Below are positions 7,393-15,275 of a DNA stretch of 64,000 nucleotides, one piece after another. Made by a program: the position numbers and the translations under genes. Origin of the DNA: an uncultured Bacteroidales bacterium (GTDB taxonomy: Bacteria > Bacteroidota > Bacteroidia > Bacteroidales > Bacteroidaceae); NCBI GenBank assembly GCA_949297215.1, contig CASFRV010000001.1, positions 1 to 64,000 of the forward strand, given 5' to 3'. The notes under the pieces are model-generated. The model made no database searches. It had not been told where the DNA came from and was given only the letters and a program-made list of their open reading frames with translations. Within the stretch, counting starts at the first letter, position 1; every line of letters starts with the position of its first letter.

Positions 7393-10300
7393 TTAGAGCG
7401 ACCAGTCTTCCTTCGTCTTGCGGATGTAGGAAGCGTAGCGGTGCTTGGCAGCCTCTTCCGTCTTGTTGAAGAGTTCCTGAGCCTGCTCGGGCAGTGCCTT
7501 CTTCAAGGAGAGGAAGCGCACCTCACCGTTGAGGTAGTCCTGGAACTTGCTCCAATCGGGTTCCTTCGAGTCGAGGGTGAAGGGGTTCTTGCCTTCGGCT
7601 TCGAGGGCGGGGTTGAAGCGCCAGAGCTGCCAGTAGCCACACTCGACAGCCTTGGCCTCTTCGGCCTGGCTCTTGCCCATGCCGCCTTTGGCTTTCAGAC
7701 CGTGGTTGATGCAGGGAGCATAGGCGATGATGAGCGAAGGTCCGTGATAGGCTTCGGCCTCGCGGATGGCTTTCAGGCACTGGGCCTGGTCGGCACCCAT
7801 GGCCACCTGTGCCACGTAAACGTAGCCGTAGGTGGTCTGCATCAGGCCGAGGTCTTTCTTCGTCACGCGCTTGCCGCTGGCTGCAAACTGTGCGATGGCA
7901 CCGATCGGGGTCGACTTAGAAGCCTGGCCACCCGTGTTGGAGTAGACTTCCGTGTCGAGCACAAGGATGTTGACGTCCTCGCCGCTGGCCAGAACGTGGT
8001 CGAGACCGCCGTAGCCGATGTCGTAGGACGCACCGTCGCCGCCGATGATCCACTGGCTGCGCTTGGTGAGATAGTGCGTCAGTTCGCTCAGCTGTGTGCA
8101 GACGGGGCAGCCGCCGGCCTTACCGGCCTCGATGAGCGGCGTGAGCTTGTCGGCAGCGGCGCGGCTGGCGTCGGCGTCGTCCTTGCCTTCGATCCAGGCC
8201 TGAGCGGCTTCCTTGAAGTCGGCCGGAGTCTGGGCGTCGGCGATGGCGCTTTCGAGCAGTTCCTGGATGCGTGCGCGCATTTTCTTGTTGGCCAGCACCA
8301 TACCCATGCCAAACTCGCAGAAGTCCTCAAAGAGCGAGTTGGCCCAAGCGGGACCCTGTCCTTTGGCGTTCTTCGTGTAGGGCGTCGAGGGGATGGAGCC
8401 CGAGTAGATCGACGAGCAGCCCGTGGCGTTGGCAATCATCTGACGGTCGCCGAAGAGCTGGCTGATGAGCTTGACGTAAGGCGTTTCGCCGCAGCCCGAG
8501 CAGGCGCCCGAGAACTCGAAGAGCGGTTGGGCAAACTGCGAGTTTTTCGGGTTGAGCTTCACGTCGACAAGGTGTTGCTTCGTGGCAACGTTCTTTACGC
8601 AGTAGTCCCAGTTGGCAGCCTCGCCCATCTGTCCTTCGAGGGGCACCATGGTGAGGGCCTTGTTGCCGCGCATGCCCGGGCAGACGTCGGCGCAGTTGCC
8701 GCAGCCGAGGCAGTCGAGCACGTCGACCTGCATGCGGAAGTGCATGCCCTTCATCGTGGCGGGGGCCTTCATTTCGAGCGTCGTGGCGCCGAAGCCCTTC
8801 ACCTCCTCGTCGTTCATGACGAACGGGCGGATGGCAGCGTGCGGGCAGACGAAGGAGCACTTGTTGCACTGGATGCAGTTTTCAGCGTTCCATACGGGGA
8901 CGAAGGCAGCCACGCCGCGCTTTTCGTAGGCAGCCGTGCCCTGTTCCCACGTGCCGTCGACCGAGCACTTGTAGGCCGAGACGGGCAGCAGGTCGCCGTT
9001 CTGGGCGTTGATGGGGCGCACGAGGTCGGAGATGTAGGCCGGTTCGTCGCGCTCCACCTTGGCGTCTTCGGGCAGCGAGGCCCATGCGGGATCGACGGTG
9101 AGCTGCTTGTATTCGCCACCGCGGTCGACGGCCTGGTAGTTCTTGTCGACAACGTCCTGGCCCTTCTTTCCGTACGATTTCACGATGAATTTCTTCATCT
9201 GCTCGACAGCCAGGTCGACGGGGATGACCTGCGTGATGCGGAAGAAGGCCGATTGCAGGATGGTGTTGGTGCGGTTGCCGAGACCGATCTCCTGGGCAAT
9301 CTTCGTAGCGTTGATGTAGTAGACGGTGATGTTGTGCTCGGCGAGGTAGCGCTTGACGTTGTTGGGCAGGTTCTGTGCGAGCTCGTCGCCCTCCCAGATG
9401 GTGTTGAGCAGGAAGGTGCCGCCGTCGCGCAGGCCGCGCAGCACGTCGTACATGTGCAGGTAGGCCTGGACGTGGCAAGCCACGAAGTTGGGCGTCTTAA
9501 TCTGGTAGGTCGAGCGGATGGGGTGGTCGCCGAAGCGCAGGTGCGAGCAGGTGAAGCCGCCCGACTTCTTCGAGTCGTAAGAGAAGTAGGCCTGGCAGTA
9601 TTTGTCGGTGTTGTCGCCGATGATCTTGATGGAGTTTTTGTTGGCACCCACCGTACCGTCGGCGCCGAGGCCGTAGAACTTGGCTTCGAAGATGTCTTCG
9701 CCGCCCAGGGCCATCTCTTTTTCGAGGGGCAGGGAGGTAAACGTCACGTCGTCCACGATGCCCAGCGTGAAGTGGTCCTTGGGCGTGGGCAGGGCGAGGT
9801 TGTCGAAAACAGAGATGATCATCGTCGGCGTCGTGTCGCACGAGCCGAGGCCGTAGCGGCCGCCCACGATGAGCGGACGGTTGGCAGCGTCGTAGAATGC
9901 CTCCTTGACGTCGAGGAAGAGCGGTTCGCCCACGGCGCCCGGCTCCTTGGTGCGGTCGAGCACGGCGATGCGCTTGCACGTCTGCGGGATGGCGGCCAGC
10001 AGGTGCTTGGCCGAGAACGGACGGTAGAGGTGAACGCTCACCATGCCCACCTTCTGGCCGTTGGCGTTGAGGTGGTCGATGGCCTCGCGGGCAGCTTCGG
10101 TGACGGAGCCCATGGCGATGATGACGCGGTCGGCGTCGGCGGCACCATAGTAGCTGAACAGCTTGTATTCGCGGCCCGTGATTTTCGACATTTCCTCCAT
10201 GTATTTCTCCACGATGGCGGGCACGGCCTCATAATAGGCGTTGCAGCTCTCGCGGTGAGCGAAGAAGGTTTCGGGGTTTTCGGCCATGCCGCGTGCCACG

Positions 10301-10944
10301 GGGTGCTCGGGGCTTAGGGCACGGGCGCGGAATTCGCTCAGTGCCTGCAGGTTGAGCAGCGGGCGCACGTCTTCCTGGTCGACCACCTCGATTTTCTGGT
10401 ATTCGTGCGAGGTGCGGAAGCCGTCGAAGAAGTTGATGAACGGCACGCGGCTCTCGATGGTGGCGAGATGGGCCACGGCCGAGAGGTCCATCACCTCCTG
10501 CACGGAGCCTTCGCACAGCATGGCAAAGCCCGTCTGGCGGCAGGCCATGACGTCGCTGTGGTCGCCGAAGATGCAGAGCGAGTGGGTGGCCAGGGTGCGG
10601 GCCGATACGTGGAACACGCAGGGCAGCAGCTCACCCGCAATCTTGTACATGTTAGGAATCATGAGCAACAGGCCCTGCGAGGCGGTGAACGTCGTGGTCA
10701 GCGCGCCTGCTTGGAGCGAACCGTGAACGGCACCTGCGGCGCCGCCCTCCGACTGCATCTCCTGAACCGAGACCGTGTCGCCGAAAAGGTTCTTGCGGCC
10801 CTGTGCGGCCCATTCGTCCACGTGCTCGGCCATCGGCGAGGAGGGCGTAATGGGGTAGATGGCAGCGACCTCCGAGAACATGTACGCAATGTGCGCAGCG
10901 GCCTGGTTGCCATCGCATGTGATGAATTTCTTTTCTTTTGCCAT
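7393..10944 (-). CDS. nifJ: Pyruvate:ferredoxin (flavodoxin) oxidoreductase, single-chain
   Basis: 1183 residues from MAKEKKFITCDGNQAAAH, the normal size of the homodimeric enzyme; upstream in-frame codons are leader sequence. It oxidises pyruvate to acetyl-CoA and CO2 and reduces ferredoxin. Order of domains: pyrimidine-binding domain I with PITPSSPM near residue 35, domain II, the gamma domain around 420-610, two 4Fe-4S clusters (CIQCNKCSFVCP and CLGCGNCADVCP, about 690-760), and the C-terminal TPP domain with GDGASYDIGYGGLDH and VYSNTGGQ. The extra cluster-binding region CSGCGETPY is present. It is read towards efp and competes with PflB for pyruvate; pta-ackA a few kb away uses its product. 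Confidence 0.97.
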   Translation of the reverse strand: MAKEKKFITCDGNQAAAHIAYMFSEVAAIYPITPSSPMAEHVDEWAAQGRKNLFGDTVSVQEMQSEGGAAGAVHGSLQAGALTTTFTASQGLLLMIPNMYKIAGELLPCVFHVSARTLATHSLCIFGDHSDVMACRQTGFAMLCEGSVQEVMDLSAVAHLATIESRVPFINFFDGFRTSHEYQKIEVVDQEDVRPLLNLQALSEFRARALSPEHPVARGMAENPETFFAHRESCNAYYEAVPAIVEKYMEEMSKITGREYKLFSYYGAADADRVIIAMGSVTEAAREAIDHLNANGQKVGMVSVHLYRPFSAKHLLAAIPQTCKRIAVLDRTKEPGAVGEPLFLDVKEAFYDAANRPLIVGGRYGLGSCDTTPTMIISVFDNLALPTPKDHFTLGIVDDVTFTSLPLEKEMALGGEDIFEAKFYGLGADGTVGANKNSIKIIGDNTDKYCQAYFSYDSKKSGGFTCSHLRFGDHPIRSTYQIKTPNFVACHVQAYLHMYDVLRGLRDGGTFLLNTIWEGDELAQNLPNNVKRYLAEHNITVYYINATKIAQEIGLGNRTNTILQSAFFRITQVIPVDLAVEQMKKFIVKSYGKKGQDVVDKNYQAVDRGGEYKQLTVDPAWASLPEDAKVERDEPAYISDLVRPINAQNGDLLPVSAYKCSVDGTWEQGTAAYEKRGVAAFVPVWNAENCIQCNKCSFVCPHAAIRPFVMNDEEVKGFGATTLEMKAPATMKGMHFRMQVDVLDCLGCGNCADVCPGMRGNKALTMVPLEGQMGEAANWDYCVKNVATKQHLVDVKLNPKNSQFAQPLFEFSGACSGCGETPYVKLISQLFGDRQMIANATGCSSIYSGSIPSTPYTKNAKGQGPAWANSLFEDFCEFGMGMVLANKKMRARIQELLESAIADAQTPADFKEAAQAWIEGKDDADASRAAADKLTPLIEAGKAGGCPVCTQLSELTHYLTKRSQWIIGGDGASYDIGYGGLDHVLASGEDVNILVLDTEVYSNTGGQASKSTPIGAIAQFAASGKRVTKKDLGLMQTTYGYVYVAQVAMGADQAQCLKAIREAEAYHGPSLIIAYAPCINHGLKAKGGMGKSQAEEAKAVECGYWQLWRFNPALEAEGKNPFTLDSKEPDWSKFQDYLNGEVRFLSLKKALPEQAQELFNKTEEAAKHRYASYIRKTKEDWSL

Positions 10945-11005
10945 AATGATGATAAGAAAAAGTGTATTTGTTAAGTGAGTCCGATTGGGTGGGGCGCCCG
11001 GCACA

Positions 11006-11021
11006 CCTATATTAATATAGG
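11006..11021. repeat. 16-bp perfect AT-rich palindrome
   Basis: CCTATATTAATATAGG overlaps the stop codon of the AAA ATPase gene and lies about 60 bases upstream of nifJ, in a GC-rich context. It could be an operator or a small hairpin in the 3' end of the ATPase mRNA. Confidence 0.5.
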
Positions 11022-12202
11022 AAGCCGAAGAGCCAGATGGGGATGTCGCGGTCGTGGCCCATCTCCGTGTCGTAGCGGGCGCAGTAGGCGTCGGGGGCCG
11101 ACTTGATGCGCCGCGTGCGGTCGCACACGTAGACGTCGATCGTGTCGTTCACGCGGTACTGCCCTTCGCGGCGCCCTTTGTTCACCTTGTGGTGGCGCCA
11201 CAGGCTGTTCACGAAGAACGACTCCATGATGCGTCCTTTCTCCATGGCGGCCGAGGTGGGCGAGCACACGGCATACATCAGGTTGGTGTCGTGCAGCATG
11301 GCGGCGGCGGGTTTCTTGGGGAAAGCGTCGCCGTTCTTGTAGACCATGTTGATGAGCCGCGCCTCTTCCAGATAGCGCAGGTAGTTCATCACCGTGGCGC
11401 GCGACGTGCCTATTTCTTCGGCCAGGCGGCTGATGTTGGGCGAGCCTGCGTCGCCCGTGGCCAGCAGATAGAGCAGCTTCTTGATGCGCGAGAGATATTT
11501 CAGTTCGATTTGTTTGATGAAGAGGATGTCCACCTCGATCATCATGTTCATGGCCTTCAGCAGGTTTTCCGTGAAGTTGCGGTTTTCCAGGTAGAAGGGG
11601 TAGTAGCCATGGTGCAGATAGTCCTTGAAGTAGAGCCACGGGCGCACTTTCAGCAGGAGGCCCCGCAGGATCTGCTCGTGGTTGCTGAGCAGCTCGTTGA
11701 TGGTGTAGGGGCGGAAGTGGCTGCCCGTCTGCTGGTTGATGAACTCGCGGAAGGAAAACCCGTGGAGCACGTAGCAGCGGCTCAGCGACGAGAGCAGCGT
11801 GTTGTCGTCTTCGCTGCTGTCGACCGACGTCGTGGTGTAGACAATGCGCAGATAGGGATAGCGGCGGTAGCACTCGCATATCTGCTCGCGCCAGTCGGGC
11901 AGCTTGAAGGCCTGGTCGATGAGCAGCACCAATCCGCCCTCGTCAACGAACTCGCCGGCGAAGTCGACGAGGCCGCGTCCTTGGAAATAGAAACTGTTCA
12001 TGTTGATATACAGGCACTGGTGCAGACGGGTGTCGAAGTTTTCTTTTGCATATTGCAGAAGAAACGACGTCTTCCCCACGCCCCGAGGCCCTTTGATGCC
12101 TATCAGCCGGTAACTCCAATCGATGGAATCCATTAAGCTGCGACGCACAAGCGAATTGGTGTGTTCTATCAGATAGGAATGTGTCTGAAAAAAAGTTTCC
12201 AT
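11012..12202 (-). CDS. AAA-family ATPase with winged-helix and DUF4143-like tail
   Basis: 396 residues. The N-terminal ATPase has the Walker A motif GIKGPRGVGKTSFLLQ (about 32-48), a Walker B-like strand GGLVLLIDQAFKLPDW and a sensor strand RIVYTTTSVDS. A winged helix follows (LAEEIGTSRATVMNYLRYLEEARLI is the recognition region), then a C-terminal part resembling DUF4143 proteins. These are common, often multi-copy, Bacteroidota proteins of unknown role. The Walker B acidic pair reads D-Q instead of D-E, which would weaken hydrolysis. Its stop is 67 bases from nifJ; read-through is possible. A TATCTTTG box lies at 12228-12235, leaving a very short leader. Confidence 0.75.
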   Translation of the reverse strand: METFFQTHSYLIEHTNSLVRRSLMDSIDWSYRLIGIKGPRGVGKTSFLLQYAKENFDTRLHQCLYINMNSFYFQGRGLVDFAGEFVDEGGLVLLIDQAFKLPDWREQICECYRRYPYLRIVYTTTSVDSSEDDNTLLSSLSRCYVLHGFSFREFINQQTGSHFRPYTINELLSNHEQILRGLLLKVRPWLYFKDYLHHGYYPFYLENRNFTENLLKAMNMMIEVDILFIKQIELKYLSRIKKLLYLLATGDAGSPNISRLAEEIGTSRATVMNYLRYLEEARLINMVYKNGDAFPKKPAAAMLHDTNLMYAVCSPTSAAMEKGRIMESFFVNSLWRHHKVNKGRREGQYRVNDTIDVYVCDRTRRIKSAPDAYCARYDTEMGHDRDIPIWLFGFLY

Positions 12203-12227
12203 ATGGGGGACGCACTGGTTACTGCTG

Positions 12228-12235
12228 CAAAGATA
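12228..12235 (-). promoter_or_regulatory. -7 box for the AAA ATPase gene
   Basis: TATCTTTG on the minus strand, 25 bases before the start codon. Confidence 0.5.
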
Positions 12236-12339
12236 CGAATTAATAAAGAGAAACTGAAAGGCCGACTTTACAAAAAATCGCTTTTCCGCGCCGAAAAATG
12301 TCCTGCCCGGGGCTTGCCCGAAAAAAACGGCCGAGATGC

Positions 12340-12370
12340 TTGTTTCCCTCCCCGCGTTGTGCTACCTTTG
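12340..12370 (+). promoter_or_regulatory. Promoter of the zinc-ribbon membrane protein
   Basis: TTG (12340-12342), 20 bases, TACCTTTG (12363-12370): a full match to the Bacteroidota promoter spacing. Confidence 0.7.
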
Positions 12371-12443
12371 TTCGCAAGCCGGCATTTGCCGCTGGCCCGT
12401 TGACGGGTGCATCGGGGGCCGGCACCGGAAACTAACAGACTGA

Positions 12444-13400
12444 ATGATGGAAAAGAGAACATGCCCCGTCTGCGGGGTGCAATATCCCATGAACGCTGCG
12501 GCGTGCCCCAATTGCTATTGGCCCGCCGACAAACCTTATCCCCCCACTTCCGACGACTCTGCCGGGGCTCCCTCCGGCGGCTCCGCGGCTTCGTCACCGA
12601 ACGGCGATGCTCCCTCCGGCGGCTCCGCGGCTTCGTCACCGAACGGCGATGCTCCCTCGGGCGGCTCCGCGCCTGCCTCTCCGGGCGGCGGTGCTCCCTC
12701 GGGCGGCTCCGCGCCTGCCTCTCCGGGCGGCGGTGCTCCTTCGGGCGGCTCCGCGCCTGCCTCACCGGGCAGCGGGGCTCCCACGGGCGGCTCTGCGCCT
12801 GCTTCGCCGGGCGCCGGGGCTCCTTCGAGCGGCTCTGCGCCTGCTTCGCCGGGCGACGGGGCTCCTTCGGGCGGTTCCGCGCCAGCCTCGCCGGGAGCGG
12901 GGGCGGACGATTCGGTCGTTCCGCCCGAGATTCCCGAAATCCCCGAGGTGCCGTTTGTAAACGCCGGGCAGGCTTCGGGCACCGCCTCTGAGAGCGGGGG
13001 CGGGAGCGTGGACCGGGAGATTCCGTCGTTCGACCTGCCGGAGACCGGCGATGCGCCCGCGCAGCCTGCCGTGCCTTCGAGCAAGGGGCGGCGCCTGTGG
13101 CTGTGGATTGTGCTGGCTGTTTTGCTGGGCGCCCTGCTTGCCGCCGGCGGCTGGTATGTGTGGACGCAGTGGAGCGATTACGACCGGCGAACAGAGGACG
13201 CCCGGCGCGAACTCTCGCGTGACGAGGTGGACCAGTACGACAGTTCGCTCGATCTCAGCACGCTCAACAACCGGTCGTCGGGCTCGCTCTTTGGCGGCGA
13301 CGTTTCGGACAACGACTCTGTGGCTGAGGTTGTCGACGCCATGGACGTCGACACGGTGGCTTACGAAGAGCCCGTCGCCGACTCTCTGGCCGCTTGGTAA
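12444..13400 (+). CDS. Zinc-ribbon, single-pass membrane protein with 14-residue tandem repeats
   Basis: 318 residues (the second ATG at 12447 is equally possible). Residues 7-24 form a zinc ribbon, CPVCGVQYPMNAAACPNC. Residues 42-153 are eight near-identical 14-residue repeats of the type APSGGSAPASPGGG, a flexible Gly/Ser/Pro/Ala linker. An acidic, proline-rich stretch follows, then a transmembrane helix at about 206-228 (WLWIVLAVLLGALLAAGGW) and a C-terminal tail of about 90 residues rich in Asp and Ser. With the ribbon at the N-terminus and no signal peptide, the ribbon and repeats are probably cytoplasmic. I do not recognise the family beyond zinc-ribbon domain. The gene has its own promoter and no partner genes. 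Confidence 0.7.
   Translation: MMEKRTCPVCGVQYPMNAAACPNCYWPADKPYPPTSDDSAGAPSGGSAASSPNGDAPSGGSAASSPNGDAPSGGSAPASPGGGAPSGGSAPASPGGGAPSGGSAPASPGSGAPTGGSAPASPGAGAPSSGSAPASPGDGAPSGGSAPASPGAGADDSVVPPEIPEIPEVPFVNAGQASGTASESGGGSVDREIPSFDLPETGDAPAQPAVPSSKGRRLWLWIVLAVLLGALLAAGGWYVWTQWSDYDRRTEDARRELSRDEVDQYDSSLDLSTLNNRSSGSLFGGDVSDNDSVAEVVDAMDVDTVAYEEPVADSLAAW
12567..12902 (+). repeat. In-frame 42-bp minisatellite, eight copies
   Basis: Eight consecutive 42-base units inside the zinc-ribbon gene. Units 1 and 2 are identical at all 42 bases, and so are units 3 and 4; units 5-8 differ at a few positions. The pattern points to recent unit duplication, and any change in copy number stays in frame. Confidence 0.9.
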
Positions 13401-13577
13401 AGGGGCGGGCGCTGTGCTTGGCATGCAGGCCGGTCGGGAGCGCATCCCGGCCGGCCTGCGTGGCTTTGTGACGTTGGTCTATTTTTCGGATGCCGTCCGC
13501 TCAAAGTTCTCAAAAATGGCGTGAAAGCGAGCAGCGTCGCCCTCGTGCGTCTGTGGGCGATTTTTGGAGCCTCCGTC

Positions 13578-13678
13578 CCATGCCCGCACCGATCCATGGG
13601 ATGCCTGCGCCGATCCATGGGGTGTTTCCACCGTTCCATGGGATGTTTGCGCCGATCCATGGGGTGTTGTCGCGGCGG
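13578..13678 (+). repeat. CCATGG-centred 21-bp tandem array, locus A
   Basis: CCATGG occurs at 13594, 13615, 13636 and 13657, exactly 21 bases apart, with a partial unit (CCATGC at 13578) before them. The unit consensus is GATCCATGGGRTGTTTGCGCC. The right flank reads GTTGTCGCGG and then AAGGCCTG, words also found beside locus C. Confidence 0.85.
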
Positions 13679-14172
13679 CAAGGCCTGCATTTTCCAGTTC
13701 GCGCGCCTCTGTTTTTCGACTATAAGGCCGGTTGAGTGGTGAAATAGGCCACCGCGTCCGGCGCCGCGCCCTTGTTTCGGGCTGACGAAAAAGTGCAACG
13801 GGCGACGAACGGGCGATTTTGGCGGACAGAGCGCGGCGCTTTCGGAGCGCGGGCGGGCGGTATTTTCGCTTAGAGTCGGAAAAAAGCTTAACGGCGCATC
13901 CGGCTGTCGGCGCCTTGGAGCGGCGAAAACGCTCGGCGGACACTTTTTAGCCCCTCGTCGGCCGTTGGTCAGTTTTTCGGTTGGCCGTCCGCGTCTTCGG
14001 TCCGCGGGCGGCCCCGGCGGAGCCCGTCGCGCGCTGCCGACGCCGCGGGGCGGCAACGGTTGATGGCCGCGCCCGGCCGCGGGCAGCCGGCAACGCGGGG
14101 CGTGCGGACGTTTTTTTGCGGGCGCGGCCCTTGTTTATTAAAAACGGACGGCCGTTTCAGAGGATATTTTGC

Positions 14173-14180
14173 TAACTTTG
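14173..14180 (+). promoter_or_regulatory. -7 box for pta-ackA
   Basis: TAACTTTG, 36 bases before the pta start; no clear -33 TTG at 19-20 bases. Confidence 0.55.
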
Positions 14181-14215
14181 CAAAGCAAAACTTTAACAAT
14201 CAACATCACCAAACA

Positions 14216-15238
14216 ATGGAACTCATAGAACAGCTCATTGCCCGTGCCAAGGCATCGAAGCAGCGCATCGTTCTGCCCGAGGGCACCGAGGAGCGCACCC
14301 TGAAAGCCGCCAACCAGATACTGACCGACGGCGTGGCCGACCTGATTTTGCTGGGTAACCCCGACGAAATACGCCGTCTGGCCAAGGAATGGGGCCTCGG
14401 CAACATTGAAAAGGCCACCATCATCGACCCCGAAAACCATCCGAAGCAGGAGGAATACGCACAGCTGCTTTGCGAGCTGCGCAAGAAGAAGGGCATGACC
14501 ATCGAGGAGGCCCGCAAGCTCGTGCTCGACCCGCTCTATCTGGGCTGCCTCATCATCAAGAGCGGCGACGCCGACGGCCAGCTGGCCGGAGCCCGCAACA
14601 CCACGGGTAACGTGCTGCGCCCCGCTCTGCAAATCATCAAGACGAGCCCGGGCATCACGTGCGTTTCGGGCGCCATGCTCTTGCTGACGCACGCTCCCGA
14701 GTGTGGCGACAACGGCGTGCTCGTCATGGGCGACGTGGCCGTGACGCCCGTGCCCGACGCCGGCCAGCTGGCGCAGATTGCCGTGTGCACCGCGCGTACG
14801 GCCAAGGCTGTGGCCGGCCTCACGCCCCGCGTGGCCATGCTGAGCTTCTCGACGAAGGGCTCGGCCAAGCACGAGGTGGTCGACAAGGTGGTCGAGGCGC
14901 TGGCCATGGCCAAGGAGATGGACCCCGACCTGCTCATCGACGGCGAATTGCAGGCCGACGCCGCCCTGGTGCCCGCCGTGGGAGCCGGCAAGGCACCGGG
15001 TTCGCCCATCGCCGGACGGGCCAACGTGCTCGTGGTGCCCAGTCTCGAAGTGGGCAACATCTCCTACAAGCTCGTGCAGCGTCTGGGCCATGCCACGGCC
15101 GTGGGACCCATCCTGCAAGGCATCGCCCGCCCCGTCAACGACCTGTCGCGCGGGTGCAGCATTGACGACGTGTATAAGATGATTGCCATCACCGCCAACC
15201 AAGCCATCGCTGCGAAAGAACTCGAAGCCGGCAAGTAA
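14216..15238 (+). CDS. pta: Phosphate acetyltransferase
   Basis: 340 residues from MELIEQLIARAK; the frame extends further upstream through the promoter, so this ATG is the sensible start. It converts acetyl-CoA and phosphate to acetyl phosphate and CoA. This is the short, catalytic-domain-only form, without the N-terminal DRTGG/P-loop region of the enterobacterial enzyme. Family landmarks are GDVAVTPVPDAGQLAQIA and the C-terminal GPILQGIARPVNDLSRGCS. It is followed after 37 bases by ackA and together they make ATP from acetyl-CoA produced by PflB and PFOR. Confidence 0.96.
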   Translation: MELIEQLIARAKASKQRIVLPEGTEERTLKAANQILTDGVADLILLGNPDEIRRLAKEWGLGNIEKATIIDPENHPKQEEYAQLLCELRKKKGMTIEEARKLVLDPLYLGCLIIKSGDADGQLAGARNTTGNVLRPALQIIKTSPGITCVSGAMLLLTHAPECGDNGVLVMGDVAVTPVPDAGQLAQIAVCTARTAKAVAGLTPRVAMLSFSTKGSAKHEVVDKVVEALAMAKEMDPDLLIDGELQADAALVPAVGAGKAPGSPIAGRANVLVVPSLEVGNISYKLVQRLGHATAVGPILQGIARPVNDLSRGCSIDDVYKMIAITANQAIAAKELEAGK

Positions 15239-15275
15239 GCATCCGACCAACGAACAAACACATCAAAATATCCGC

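Larger units (their letters stand above)
13401..14215. other. Long gene-free region upstream of pta
   Basis: 815 bases without a credible gene; open frames here read through repeats and have no plausible start. It holds the CCATGG array (13578-13678), GC-rich unstructured sequence, and the pta -7 box. Confidence 0.6.

Noticed and set aside
7384-10317. A 977-codon open frame on the plus strand opposite nifJ
   Set aside because: It is the antisense shadow of a GC-rich, strongly codon-biased gene; the translation has no domain pattern. The same applies to the long antisense frames opposite pflB, tex, the lptF-type gene and acnA.
13578-13678. CRISPR array
   Set aside because: Units follow one another with a 21-base period and no unique spacers of CRISPR length, and there are no cas genes.
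13361-14056. Reading frames through the CCATGG arrays with 7-residue repeats of the HPMDRRK type (also near 28799-28996 and 63139-63401)
   Set aside because: The 21-base unit is a multiple of three, so frames stay open by construction. The frames differ in strand and start between loci, lack promoters and ribosome sites, and the flanks show no shared protein sequence.
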